From positions 125,954,027 to 126,018,026 of the forward strand of contig OY757023.1 in assembly GCA_963580285.1 (NCBI GenBank): DNA of 64,000 bases, given 5' to 3'. Source of the DNA: Lucinisca nassula. Lineage: Eukaryota > Mollusca > Bivalvia > Lucinida > Lucinidae. Of the stretch, positions 49,901 to 59,344 are shown one piece after another. The notes under the pieces were generated by a model. It did no database searches, was not told the origin of the DNA, and saw nothing but the letters and a program-made list of their open reading frames with translations. The translations under genes were made by a program, and so were the position numbers. The first letter of the stretch is position 1; each line of letters begins with the position of its first letter.

Positions 49901-50130
49901 ACGGCGTTCTTCATCATTTTTATAGCGACTAAGTATAGAGAGAAAAAATCCGAAATTCGGAGACAAAAATTTTTCTCTTCTGCGATAGCAGAATACAAAA
50001 ATGATGTTTTTCTCAATATCTCAGCTAATAAATGCGATAGGAAGGCGCGGTAAAACGGCGTTCTTCATCATTTTTATAGCGACTAAGTATAGAGTGAAAA
50101 ATCCGAAATTCCGAGACAAAAATTTTTCTC
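37957..50130 (-). repeat. 153-bp satellite array, right, ~80 units, minus orientation
   Basis: Same unit as the left array, inverted. A 12-unit higher-order repeat is visible: the rare GAGTGAAAAA variant occurs at 43207 and 45043, exactly 1836 bp (12 x 153) apart. Two private variants, CATTTTTTTA (41501 and 48385) and AAGATCTCAG (41601 and 48485), recur together 6884 bp apart, showing a ~45-unit duplicated block. Since 153 is divisible by 3, frames of 2561 (38762-46447) and 1201 codons (46411-50016) stay open as 51-residue repeats. The array ends in an N gap, so its true length is unknown. Confidence 0.97.
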
Positions 50131-50330
50131 NNNNNNNNNNNNNNNNNNNNNNNNNNNNNNNNNNNNNNNNNNNNNNNNNNNNNNNNNNNNNNNNNNNNNN
50201 NNNNNNNNNNNNNNNNNNNNNNNNNNNNNNNNNNNNNNNNNNNNNNNNNNNNNNNNNNNNNNNNNNNNNNNNNNNNNNNNNNNNNNNNNNNNNNNNNNNN
50301 NNNNNNNNNNNNNNNNNNNNNNNNNNNNNN
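50131..50330. other. Assembly gap, 200 N
   Basis: The gap follows directly on the satellite array and probably stands for unassembled satellite; a 200-N run is usually a placeholder length. Confidence 0.98.
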
Positions 50331-50472
50331 TGTTGTTGAGAATCCGAGTCGTTTCGCCCCCAAACTATTTCCTCCAAGGCGTTTCCTCCCTGGTCGTTTC
50401 CCCCTAGACGTTTCGACCCCCCCATCCCCTGGGATTTCGCCCCCCTCCCCCTAGTCGTTTCGCCCACTTTCC
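50331..50472. mobile_element. One iteron end of the CGTTTCGCCCCC transposon family
   Basis: GAGTCGTTTCGCCCCCAAAC and further CTAGTCGTTTCGCC-type iterons down to CGCCCACTTTCC match the ends of the 7628-9122 element. The partner end is not seen; it may lie in the gap. Confidence 0.7.
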
Positions 50473-50605
50473 AAGGTAAAATAGAAGTGTAGCCAATGAT
50501 CAGGAATCGATACAATTAGCCCACATATGCAGCTCCCATCAGAGACACCAAAGGGAAAGAAGCACAAATATGAAACAACAGACCCTAATGGAAACATCAA
50601 TTAAG
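50473..50605 (-). mobile_element. 3'-end fragment of the retroelement at 59938-61060
   Basis: Aligns with 59937-60060: GATCAGGAATCGATACAATT, GACACCAAAGGGAAAGAA and AATGGAAAC in the same order and strand. It is non-coding 3' sequence only. Confidence 0.7.
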
Positions 50606-50607
50606 TA

Positions 50608-50890
50608 CCTCGGGATGACGTCACTTCCCGTAGCAACCAAACGGCCGCCATACTTCGAGGTGAAACTGTTTGCCTAACAACCGGTAATATTCAATTACAT
50701 ACTATCGTTTTTTTAGCTTGGATGTATCTTTCAAGTTTGTTATTGCAAAATTTACCGTTATGCTTATTGAATTATTTTAACTGTTGTTAGTAATTATAAA
50801 AAAAATAAATAAATAAAACAAAAAATAAAAAAAATGATGAAAAAAAAAAAAATGATAATTTCAGCGACGAAAGTGAACGTCATCCCGAGG
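50608..50890. mobile_element. 283-bp MITE with TA target duplication
   Basis: The left terminus CCTCGGGATGACGTCACTT and the right terminus (inverted) CCTCGGGATGACGTTCACTT match apart from one inserted base. TA flanks both sides (50606-50607 and 50891-50892), as in Tc1/mariner-derived MITEs. Partial copies at 63355-63467 and 63468-63620 lie at the far side of the LINE. Confidence 0.85.
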
Positions 50891-51075
50891 TATGCTGTCG
50901 GTATTCTGTCTGTCTGTGTTTCTTAGTGTTCCACCGCTTCTTTAATCGGTGCACCCTCTTGGAGGTATAAGTTTAACGATAGAGAGCTCAAATCTATTGT
51001 GGTGCTTTTATTTACAGGTGTGTGGCTTAACTTATTTATTTACACTGTATTTAAAATACTGTCTTTTCTGGATAG

Positions 51076-51785
51076 TCAGGTAGTGGACGCCCGCTTAAGG
51101 GCAACGATACGTCTCCTGTGTATTTTGGATAAGTACTCCCTTGTATACAGTTCCAGCAACCCCAGCCTCTCGTCCCCCAAATCGTTGGTATTAAGGAGCA
51201 CAGACGCATCCAATGTAATTTGAGTCAAGAATTCTGGGTCACTGAGCTGTGATGTCTGATAATCTGTAATAACATGGCTTGCTGACAACCTGTCTCTGTA
51301 AGCTTTCCTCTCGGCTGATAAGAATTCACATTCACTAATAAAGTGCTGCCTGGTTTCAGGAGCAACTGCACACAGTTTACAGTTAGGATTAACCGCGTGC
51401 TGATTAAAGGCAGCTCGATTTGCTTGAAGGATGTACGTACCCGTCAATAACTTACACTTAATTTGTGCCCGTCTATTATCATGAACATTATCCCTAACAG
51501 TTGACCAAATATGGTGGCACTTGCCAATTTTCAGAACATTTGGGTTAAGATATTTAGTAGAGGTTTTATTTGCAATATCGGACTTCCAGAAGGACTCCAC
51601 ACTTTCATGTATTCTTTGGTTAAGTGAACGTTTCCATTCTGCTTTGGAAGGGGGATTGCTGATCAAATGAAATATTGATGGCAGCTCATACTGTTCAAGA
51701 ATACTTTGAATATGAGTAAACATACTCTTTTGAGGCTTTTCTCTCATAATTAATTGCCTTTTTGCTATTTCTAGCTCGACTGAAT
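51076..51785 (-). pseudogene. LINE ORF2, C-terminal segment with CCHC zinc knuckle
   Basis: About 236 codons of LINE sequence, preceded in the same frame by a few codons of transposon DNA. The knuckle reads C-x2-C-x8-H-x4-C (CKLC...RQH...C), about two thirds along, as in the region after the RT domain of many non-LTR elements. The frame is open to its natural stop at 51076. AATAAA motifs lie in the following 150 bp on the minus strand. Its function in a live element would be nucleic-acid binding during target-primed reverse transcription; here it is cut from the RT domain and presumably dead. Confidence 0.75.
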
Positions 51786-51787
51786 TT

Positions 51788-52112
51788 GCCCAGCAGGCAC
51801 TCAACGTTGAATCAACGTTGAGTTTGTGTTGAAATTAGGTTGATTGGTTGATCAACCTTATATCAACCTCTGTTCAACGGTGATTTATCAACACTGATTA
51901 AACGTTGGCAGTATAACGTTGAATCAAAATTGATATGTTGTTGTATATAAACAACTGATTCAGCAAAGTTGAACTTAAGTTGGTAAAACTCTGCTGATTA
52001 AACGTTGATGTCCTTATTATTTAATCAACGTTGAAATTTGGCTGACAACCAACATTTGGTTATTACGACATAATAAACAACAACAACAGCAACGATATTA
52101 TTATTATTATTG

Positions 52113-52158
<46 letters not shown>

Positions 52159-52268
52159 AAAACAACACTCGCAAATATGAAAGAGCACATCACGTCGAGT
52201 CAACGTCGTATCAACGTCGTCGCATCGACGTTGATGCGACGTTACCTAAACGTCATGTGCCCACTGGG
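51788..52268. mobile_element. Possible 480-bp MITE with CCCAG(C/T)GGGCA ends
   Basis: CCCAGCAGGCA at the left and TGCCCACTGGG at the right, with CAACGTTGA iterons on the left half and AACGTCG iterons on the right half. A (TTA)n(TTG)n(CTG)n trinucleotide tract lies at 52091-52156. No target duplication could be matched. Confidence 0.5.
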
Positions 52269-53384
52269 ATAAAAATCCAGAAGGCGCGCAGGTGCGGCAA
52301 ACGATCAGGGTCTACGCTGTTTGCTTGTCAAATACCAATTATATATGGATCTGATCAGTTTGTAAGTTTTGAATGAACTTTCCCACGAAGCTCGCAGAAA
52401 CAAAACAATGGCGGCGCTGAACAGAAAAAGGTATTTAGAGTTTTATGCTAACGTACGTCGCTGGCATAGCCAGTGTTCGGCTTATCCTGCGTCTAAACGA
52501 GATGGTTCTTATAAAAAAATGCAGGCTTTGTTAGATCTTATTTTCATATCTTTTGATCCTTTGGTCGTGACGTGACGCGCCGGGAAAATCATATGCTCAC
52601 AGAGCGTGTAAGTTTTTTCGTGAACTTGAGACAGAGAGGGAAAAAACAACAGAAAAAAGAATTCATTGTGTGAGGTAAGATTTATTATTATCATTATTAC
52701 TGCATACATTTTCATAATAGCATGTGTTATTACACACAATACAATGGAAACGAAGAAACTTTTGATTCATAAATTTTGTTCTCTTTCAAATGCGCATTAC
52801 AAGCGCATGCACGCAGACGCGCAGTTATGAAAATACACCGCCAGAAACTGAAACGGGCTTCTCAACTTGCAGTTAATACAAAATATCATTTAAAAGTGAT
52901 TTTGTAATAGCTTTGTTCTTTATAAATTTTAAAATTAACTTTTTTTAAATGAAGAGAAACTTTTCATTTTTCCAGTTAACTTTTAAATCGAACGAAACGA
53001 AGTGCAATGATGAATATATAATTGGCCAGTCAAAGGAAAATATATAAATTAAAAAGCCCGGTAAAATGCACGATTCTATTTCTATTACTTAACAGTAAAA
53101 TCAAGCTTCTGGGCCATGTAATGCTTAGTTTAAGTCACTGGGAACCTTTTTAGAAAATATGTGATTTTCAGCCAACTACTTAAAAAATTTTATTATGCTC
53201 TGGCTTTACTCCTTTGTGTATACATAACTGTGCTTATCAGTTTTTCCACATTATAGGCGTGTAATATTAGAGCGTCTGGTGTTTATGATTCCCAGCTTAT
53301 GCCACAAGGTTTATGCCTTTTTTACGATAACTCACCCGTGCGACATGGTGCATTTTTTCACATCTCAAAAATGGCTTCTTTTCT
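52269..53384. other. Unassigned sequence inside the large insertion
   Basis: No recognised gene. 52290-52325 shares the GATCAGGGTCTACGCTGTTT motif with the short palindromic repeats at 1520 and 63893. A 68-codon plus frame (52369-52575) and a 76-codon minus frame (52509-52739) overlap each other and match nothing I know. Confidence 0.4.
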
Positions 53385-53600
53385 GATGAAAATTTGTGAT
53401 ATTTTTGTTACTTTTACTTCAAACATATGTTGTGGGTGCCCGTAAGAACTGCCTCATTGAGGCGGTTCTAACAAGTACCCATAACCTATGTTTTGAAGCA
53501 GAAATGTAGGAATAAGAAAAATGATATATACCCCCGTAAACCCGAGTTTTCTCGATATAAAGTGGGGTTTAGGAGGTGTTAATTTCACGGACGAGTGCAC
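53385..53600. mobile_element. Foldback MITE, family B copy 4
   Basis: Contains CAAACATATGTTGTGGGTGC, facing CTGCCTCATTGAGGCGGTTC, and CATAACCTATGTTTTGAAGC, then AACCCGAGTTTTCTCGATAT as in other copies. The ends are worn. Confidence 0.65.
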
Positions 53601-53623
53601 GTGATGGATTATACGGCCCTTTC

Positions 53624-53826
53624 AAGATTATTTCACTGATATCGAGCCGATCGTTAATCATAGGTGGGCGAAAACCGGCGTAACCGAAGAAAAAAATTGC
53701 CTAACCTTCCCTTGCAGAACTTGGTGTCTCACGTGTGACCCGAGCCAGGCTCGAACAACAGCGGTGAGGGATCTAATGATTAAGAGCCAGCGCCCTTATC
53801 CACTAGGCCAAGGAGGCCCATATGTT
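53624..53826 (-). mobile_element. tRNA-derived SINE (family C), minus copy
   Basis: The reverse strand aligns end to end with 34872-35090, including the head GGCCTCCTTGGCCTAGTGGA and a B-box region (GTTCGAGCC), though the internal tRNA part is mutated. Ends AAAGGGCCGTATAATCC in sense orientation. Confidence 0.75.
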
Positions 53827-54065
53827 TTATGCCTGTACATGGTTAGTTTGGACGATTCCGTTCCCTATTATATGTTACTGTTATTATACATGTATTTTTA
53901 TGCAAATAGTGTAAGATGCCCTGGGTGTACGTAGTGCGTGGGTCTACACTATTTACCCAAATCTCATCCATTGTACCCTATATAGGCATTATAATGTGCA
54001 AATGTAATCCAACAGGGTTTAGAATAAAAATGCATATTTAAACGTTTGTTACAAGACATGTGCGG

Positions 54066-54370
54066 CCCCCGCCAATTGGGGCTGACAGAAATAAATGGGC
54101 TGCATGATGCTTCAACGCAGAGCTGAAACCGACCGCACATGAGTACTGGTGAACCGCTCAGAGAATCTAAGCCTGCCCAGGTAAAGCGGTGCGAGTTGGA
54201 CTGTCCGTGCTTATAAACCCTATTGGTTTCATTAGGCGACAGGGCTTGAGATGTCATATTTCATCTCCATGTCGGGAAAAAGTCCCACAAAATTGGAAGC
54301 AACGACTCCAAAATGACCTATATATATATATATACAGTGTTGACGGGGACGTTAAACCTCAAATAAAACA
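54066..54370 (+). mobile_element. Family A retroposon, nearly full length
   Basis: Head GGCCCCCGCCAATTGGGGC to tail CCTCAAATAAAACAAAACTA. An internal (TA)n expansion at about 54320-54335 replaces ACCTTTAC of the other copies. Confidence 0.75.
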
Positions 54371-54445
54371 AAACTAAAATCATAACACTTTATCTAGAAA
54401 AAAAACTTTAATAGTGAAATAAACAGAAGCATAGGCCTACCCCTG

Positions 54446-54450
<5 letters not shown>

Positions 54451-54479
<29 letters not shown>

Positions 54480-54540
54480 TTCTTATTTCTTCTCAAAACA
54501 TAGGTCGTGGGTACCCGTTAGAAGGCGGTTCCAACAAGCA
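54451..54540. repeat. (ATT)n tract and fragment of foldback MITE B
   Basis: About 10 ATT units are followed by CAAAACATAGGTCGTGGGTA and GAAGGCGGTTC, the centre of family B. Nothing is recognised from 54541 to 54752. Confidence 0.6.
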
Positions 54541-54752
54541 ACAACAAGCTACGGGTACGTATGCATGGAACATGCTAGACGTTAATTTCATTTAGTAAGA
54601 AAAGGTTACTCAGGAAAAGCCACAATCAAAGACCACAGCCACCACAAGCCACCAAAATAACAGTTAGAAATGATGAGACGACACGTCACATACACAATCG
54701 AAATGTGCGTGCACCAACAGTGCAAAACCAGAAGCTGCAACGGAATCATTAC

Positions 54753-55007
54753 GACAACATGCCTATGTAATGCAGGACAATATTTTATGTATCCAGAGAT
54801 GATAATTGGTGATTTGTTCTTATTTCTGCTCCAAACATAGATTGAAGATGCTCGTTAGAGCAGGTTCTAACGCGTACCCACAAGTAATAATAATAATAAT
54901 AATCGACCTCTCGATCTCAAACCCGATGCTTTACCACTGCACCCAGCGCATTTATGTTTTAGAGCAGAAATAAGTAAAATAATGTAAACCCCACCTTTCT
55001 CTATATA
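54753..55007. mobile_element. Foldback MITE, family B copy 5, with SINE fragment
   Basis: It starts ACGACAACATGCCTATG and runs through the hairpin to ACCCCACCTTTCTCTATATA. At about 54884-54950 it is broken by an (AAT)n tract plus a minus-strand tRNA-like head (TGGGTGCAGTGGTAAAGC, A-box-like). The MITE stops at the start of the retrozyme array; TGTTTAGAAGGGTAATC after 57098 may be its continuation. Confidence 0.65.
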
Positions 55008-55086
55008 AATATGTTCTATAAAAGGGTTATCCTTTGGAAGCAAGGAATACACCACAGAAGTGATAAATATGGAGTGTACATGTTTT

Positions 55087-55138
55087 CTGGGCCAGACTAG
55101 CTAGTTTCGGCCAATTAGGCCTCATCAGTGACCCTCAG
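55087..55138 (-). ncRNA. Type I hammerhead ribozyme, unit 1
   Basis: Minus strand, 5' to 3': stem I strand GGGTCA, core CTGATGA, stem II GGCC-TAATT-GGCC, core GAAA, palindromic stem III ACTAGCTAGT sharing its first A and last T with the core, cleavage triplet GTC, stem I strand TGGCCC. Stem I pairs over six positions (one G-U). Predicted cleavage is between plus positions 55095 and 55094. Stem III is too short for a stable hairpin loop, so a dimeric (double) hammerhead is likely, as in other retrozymes. Confidence 0.88.
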
Positions 55139-55348
55139 ATATTTTTTAAAATTCCACAATGGAATCAATGATCCCAAAGGACAAGAAAATATAATCTACA
55201 CTATGATGTAGGGTAGGGAGACGTTTTACCGCCGCCACACATTCCCACACATCAGCTGTAGTGAAGTTAAATATGTTCTATAAAAGGGTTATCCTTTGGA
55301 AGCAAGGAATACACCACAGAAGTGAAAAATATGGAGTGTACATGTTTT

Positions 55349-55400
55349 CTGGGCCAGACTAGCTAGTTTCGGCCAATTAGGCCTCATCAGTGACCCTCAG
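55349..55400 (-). ncRNA. Type I hammerhead ribozyme, unit 2
   Basis: All core and stem bases are identical to unit 1; 262 bp downstream of it in plus coordinates. Confidence 0.88.
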
Positions 55401-55610
55401 ATATTTTTTAAAATTCCACAATGGAATCAATGATCCCAAAGGACAAGAAAATATAATCTACACTATGATGTAGGGTAGGGAGACGTTTTACCGCCGCAAC
55501 ACATTCCCACACATCAGCTGTAGTGAAGTTAAATATGTTCTATAAAAGGGTTATCCTTTGGAAGCAAGGAATACACCACAGAAGTGAAAAATATGGAGTG
55601 TACATGTTTT

Positions 55611-55662
55611 CTGGGCCAGACTAGCTAGTTTCGGCCAATTAGGCCTCATCAGTGACCCTCAG
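55611..55662 (-). ncRNA. Type I hammerhead ribozyme, unit 3
   Basis: Core and stems identical to unit 1; spacing 262 bp. Confidence 0.88.
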
Positions 55663-55873
55663 ATATTTTTTAAAATTCCACAATGGAATCAATGATCCCA
55701 AAGGACAAGAAAATATAATCTACACTATGATGTAGGGCAGGGAGACGTTTTACCGCCGCCACACATTCCCACACATCAGCTGTAGTAAAGGTTAAATATG
55801 TTCTATAAAAGGGTTATCCTTTGGAAGCAAGGAATACACCACAGAAGTGAAAAATATGGAGTGTACATGTTTT

Positions 55874-55925
55874 CTGGGCCAGACTAGCTAGTTTCGGCCA
55901 ATTAGGCCTCATCAGTGACCCTCAG
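55874..55925 (-). ncRNA. Type I hammerhead ribozyme, unit 4
   Basis: Core and stems identical to unit 1; spacing 263 bp. Confidence 0.88.
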
Positions 55926-56135
55926 ATATTTTTTAAAATTCCACAATGGAATCAATGATCCCAAAGGACAAGAAAATATAATCTACACTATGATGTAGGG
56001 TAGGGAGACGTTTTACCGCCGCCACACATTCCCACACATCAGCTGTAGTGAAGTTAAATATGTTCTATAAAAGGGTTATCCTTTGGAAGCAAGGAATACA
56101 CCACAGAAGTGAAAAATATGGAGTGTACATGTTTT

Positions 56136-56187
56136 CTGGGCCAGACTAGCTAGTTTCGGCCAATTAGGCCTCATCAGTGACCCTCAG
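56136..56187 (-). ncRNA. Type I hammerhead ribozyme, unit 5
   Basis: Core and stems identical to unit 1; spacing 262 bp. Confidence 0.88.
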
Positions 56188-56398
56188 ATATTTTTTAAAA
56201 TTCCACAATGGAATCAATGATCCCAAAGGACAAGAAAATATAATCTACACTATGATGTAGGGCAGGGAGACGTTTTACCGCCGCCACACATTCCCACACA
56301 TCAGCTGTAGTAAAGGTTAAATATGTTCTATAAAAGGGTTATCCTTTGGAAGCAAGGAATACACCACAGAAGTGAAAAATATGGAGTGTACATGTTTT

Positions 56399-56450
56399 CT
56401 GGGCCAGACTAGCTAGTTTCGGCCAATTAGGCCTCATCAGTGACCCTCAG
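56399..56450 (-). ncRNA. Type I hammerhead ribozyme, unit 6
   Basis: Core and stems identical to unit 1; spacing 263 bp. Confidence 0.88.
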
Positions 56451-56660
56451 ATATTTTTTAAAATTCCACAATGGAATCAATGATCCCAAAGGACAAGAAA
56501 ATATAATCTACACTATGATGTAGGGTAGGGAGACGTTTTACCGCCGCCACACATTCCCACACATCAGCTGTAGTGAAGTTAAATATGTTCTATAAAAGGG
56601 TTATCCTTTGGAAGCAAGGAATACACCACAGAAGTGAAAAATATGGAGTGTACATGTTTT

Positions 56661-56712
56661 CTGGGCCAGACTAGCTAGTTTCGGCCAATTAGGCCTCATC
56701 AGTGACCCTCAG
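56661..56712 (-). ncRNA. Type I hammerhead ribozyme, unit 7
   Basis: Core and stems identical to unit 1; a one-T insertion lies just outside it. Confidence 0.88.
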
Positions 56713-56923
56713 ATATTTTTTTAAAATTCCACAATGGAATCAATGATCCCAAAGGACAAGAAAATATAATCTACACTATGATGTAGGGCAGGGAGACGTT
56801 TTACCGCCGCCACACATTACCACACATCAGCTGTAGTGAAGTTAAATATGTTCTATAAAAGGGTTATCCTTTGGAAGCAAGGAATACACCACAGAAGTGA
56901 AAAATATGGAGTGTACATGTTTT

Positions 56924-56975
56924 CTGGGCCAGACTAGCTAGTTTCGGCCAATTAGGCCTCATCAGTGACCCTCAG
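56924..56975 (-). ncRNA. Type I hammerhead ribozyme, unit 8
   Basis: Core and stems identical to unit 1, although this edge unit is the most diverged outside the ribozyme (shortened T run, AATGTTCCCAAAAGAC). Confidence 0.88.
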
Positions 56976-57239
56976 ATATTTTCAAAATTCCACAATGGAA
57001 TCAATGTTCCCAAAAGACAAGAAAATATAATCTACACTATGATGTAGGGCAGGGAGACGTTTTACCGCCGCCACACATTCCCACACATCAGCTGTAGTAG
57101 TGTTTAGAAGGGTAATCATTGCATGGACTTGTTAACATGATGTGACCGCCAGTAGTTAAACTACTGATTGGGTTTCAAATCCGGAGTTTACGAAATTGTC
57201 ACCATCGCCCCCAATTCCGATGCAGTGTCATACATAATG

Positions 57240-58775
57240 GCAATAACAGTATATTCAGCATTCATGGTCAGGTGGTATAGACGCAGCAAAGCGTATGGCT
57301 TTAACAAACACTACCTGCATGCAGCCACATTTATTTAGCTAGTTTGTTCATAAGCATATTTATCTTTCTCTCCTCTAATAAATAATGACTTCTTTAATGA
57401 ATGAAATTTTGAAGATGAAGGAACAGGTTTCAGAGAGGGATATGGTAGGTAATCAGAGAGATATTTATAGGTCTAGAGTGAATTAGAGTGAACATTTGGA
57501 CTGATTCCAGTCTACCACGATAAGTAAAACGGAAAAAAAATGTTTGGTCATTGTAAGGTTACTTAACTCAGATTTTTAGTTCAATCCTATTTTTGGTTAT
57601 GGCATTTTCAAGATTAAACGTTATTTTCCGCATGTTTTCGTGTAAAATTGAGGATCCAGTGTAAATTGTTCATAAATAAGAACTTATCCTGATGTGCGAT
57701 TTAAATTACAAATTCATAATTAAAACTCTTGCTGCATATATATTTATATTATCGGTCGATCCTCAAACCAGGTGGCTTACAACATAGAAAACGATCCTCA
57801 TACCTAGCAGTTATGGTGAGGTGGTATCGATACTGCAAAGCATACAACACTTATGATTTCACTATTTAAGTAGCACATAAAGTAAGGAATTAAACACAAT
57901 AAATATCTAATTCAGAAATTAAACTTCTCGATGCTCATGTTTTTTTTTTTTCAATTTTCGATCGATCCTCATACCAGTCTGTTGAGGAGAGGTGGCTTTT
58001 TAGAAAACGATCCGCATGCCTTGCATTCATGGTGAGGTGGTATCGATACTTCAAAGAATACAACACTTACACATACATACCTTCGGTTTACAAGCATGAT
58101 TTCATTATTTACGAAATTAGCACATGAGGTAAGGCAATGCTTATTCAGAATTTAAACTTCTCTATGCGCATGTTTTTTTTTTTTTTTTTTTTTCAATTTT
58201 CGATCGATCCTCATACCAGTCTGTTGAGGAGAGGTGGCTTTTTAGAAAACGATCCTCATGCCTCGCATTCATGGTGAGGTGGTATCGATATTTCAAAGCA
58301 TACAGCACTTACACATACATATTTTCGGTTCACAAGCATGATTTCATTATTTACGTAATTAGCACATGAAGTAAGGAAACCCTAATTCAGAATGTAAACT
58401 TCTCTATGTTCATGTTTTTTTTTTCAATTTTCGATCGATCCTCGTACCAGTCTGTTGAGGAGAGGTGGCTTTTTAGAAAACGATCCTCATGCCCTGCATT
58501 CAAGGTGAGGTGGTATCGATACTTCAAAGCATACAACACTTACACATACATACTTTCGGTTTACAAGCATGGTTTCATTATTTACGTAATTAGCACATGA
58601 AGTACGGAAATACTAACTAAGAATTTAAACTTCTCTATGCTCTTGCTTTTTCCAATTTTCGATCGATCCTCACACCAGTCTGTCGAGGAGAGGTGGCTTT
58701 TTAGAAAACGATCCTAATGCGAGGTGGTATTGATACTTCAGAGCATACAGCACTGTCACATACATACTTTTCCAG
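57240..58775. repeat. Tandem repeat of ~230-243 bp, about 6 copies
   Basis: Units contain CGATCGATCCTCATACCAGT, GAGAGGTGGCTTTTTAGAAA, CATTCATGGTGAGGTGG, the palindrome GTATCGATAC, CATACAACACTTACACATAC and a poly-T run of variable length. CGATCGATCC recurs at 57958, 58201, 58432 and 58660; earlier copies (57262-57800) are degenerate. There is no ORF and no hammerhead core. Confidence 0.85.
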
Positions 58776-59344
58776 ACAACTTGAACGACAGCGGATCGCG
58801 GTCAAAGTTTACGCGAACCCCTTCGGGGTTCATTTAATTTGCATGCGACCCACTGCGTTCATATTTACATAAACAGCAGAAAGATAAAATGCATTTCTAA
58901 AGTGTACGGATTTTCTACACAATACACAATAATTCCTTCCAGAAACTAAACATGCATCTATAGGAGAAAATACATCTGTGGTGTAATTTGAAGAATTGCC
59001 TTTCTTGTTTTTCAGATTGTGTTATGAATAGGACCACCCTTGACCCCGTCAGAATTAAAAAAGAAAAGAAAAGAAATTATCGTCCGACTACTATTGACAG
59101 CTTACAGAACAGGCGGTAGCTAATGTCGAACAAAATAAAAACAAAAAAAAACACAGTGATCAGTTCTACAAACTTTAAGTACAACAGTGTTTGTGGCTCG
59201 TAATATCTTAAAAGAAAATTTAAGTGAAAAAGTGGGCGCCCTTGCATGCGTATGAAATATTTTCAGTTTGCAAATTTATATGTTAGTTTCGTTTCTTTAA
59301 TAAATCATGGTTTCTTAAACGCTGTTTCTGTAGTTATATCAGTT
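58776..59344. other. Unassigned sequence
   Basis: 58850-58905 (ATAAACAGCAGAAAGATAAA) resembles 6230-6270, so a dispersed repeat is present. No gene is seen. Confidence 0.4.

Larger units (their letters stand above)
55008..57098 (-). mobile_element. Retrozyme: 8 tandem 262/263-bp units with hammerhead ribozymes
   Basis: Units start at 55008, 55271, 55533, 55796, 56058, 56321, 56583 and 56846 (ATATGTTCTATAAAAGGG). On the minus strand every unit carries a complete hammerhead core, unchanged in all eight, while differences occur elsewhere (TAGGGTAGGG/TAGGGCAGGG; GTGAAGTT/GTAAAGGTT). The last two variants alternate in units 3-6, giving a ~525-bp dimer period. Family knowledge: metazoan retrozymes are tandem, non-coding, ribozyme-bearing repeats whose transcripts self-cleave to monomers that can circularise and be reverse transcribed by another element's enzyme. 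Transcription and activity here are inferred. Confidence 0.85.

Noticed and set aside
38762..50016. A giant 2561-residue repeat protein gene on the minus strand
   Set aside because: It is the translation of the 153-bp satellite; the frame stays open because 153 is a multiple of three. Unit variants are mostly amino-acid changing, and the left array breaks the same frame.
18103..50130. Hammerhead ribozyme in the 153-bp satellite (CTGAGATATTGAGAAAAAC)
   Set aside because: The invariant CTGANGA is not present (CTGAGAT) and no suitable stem I/II pairing is seen.
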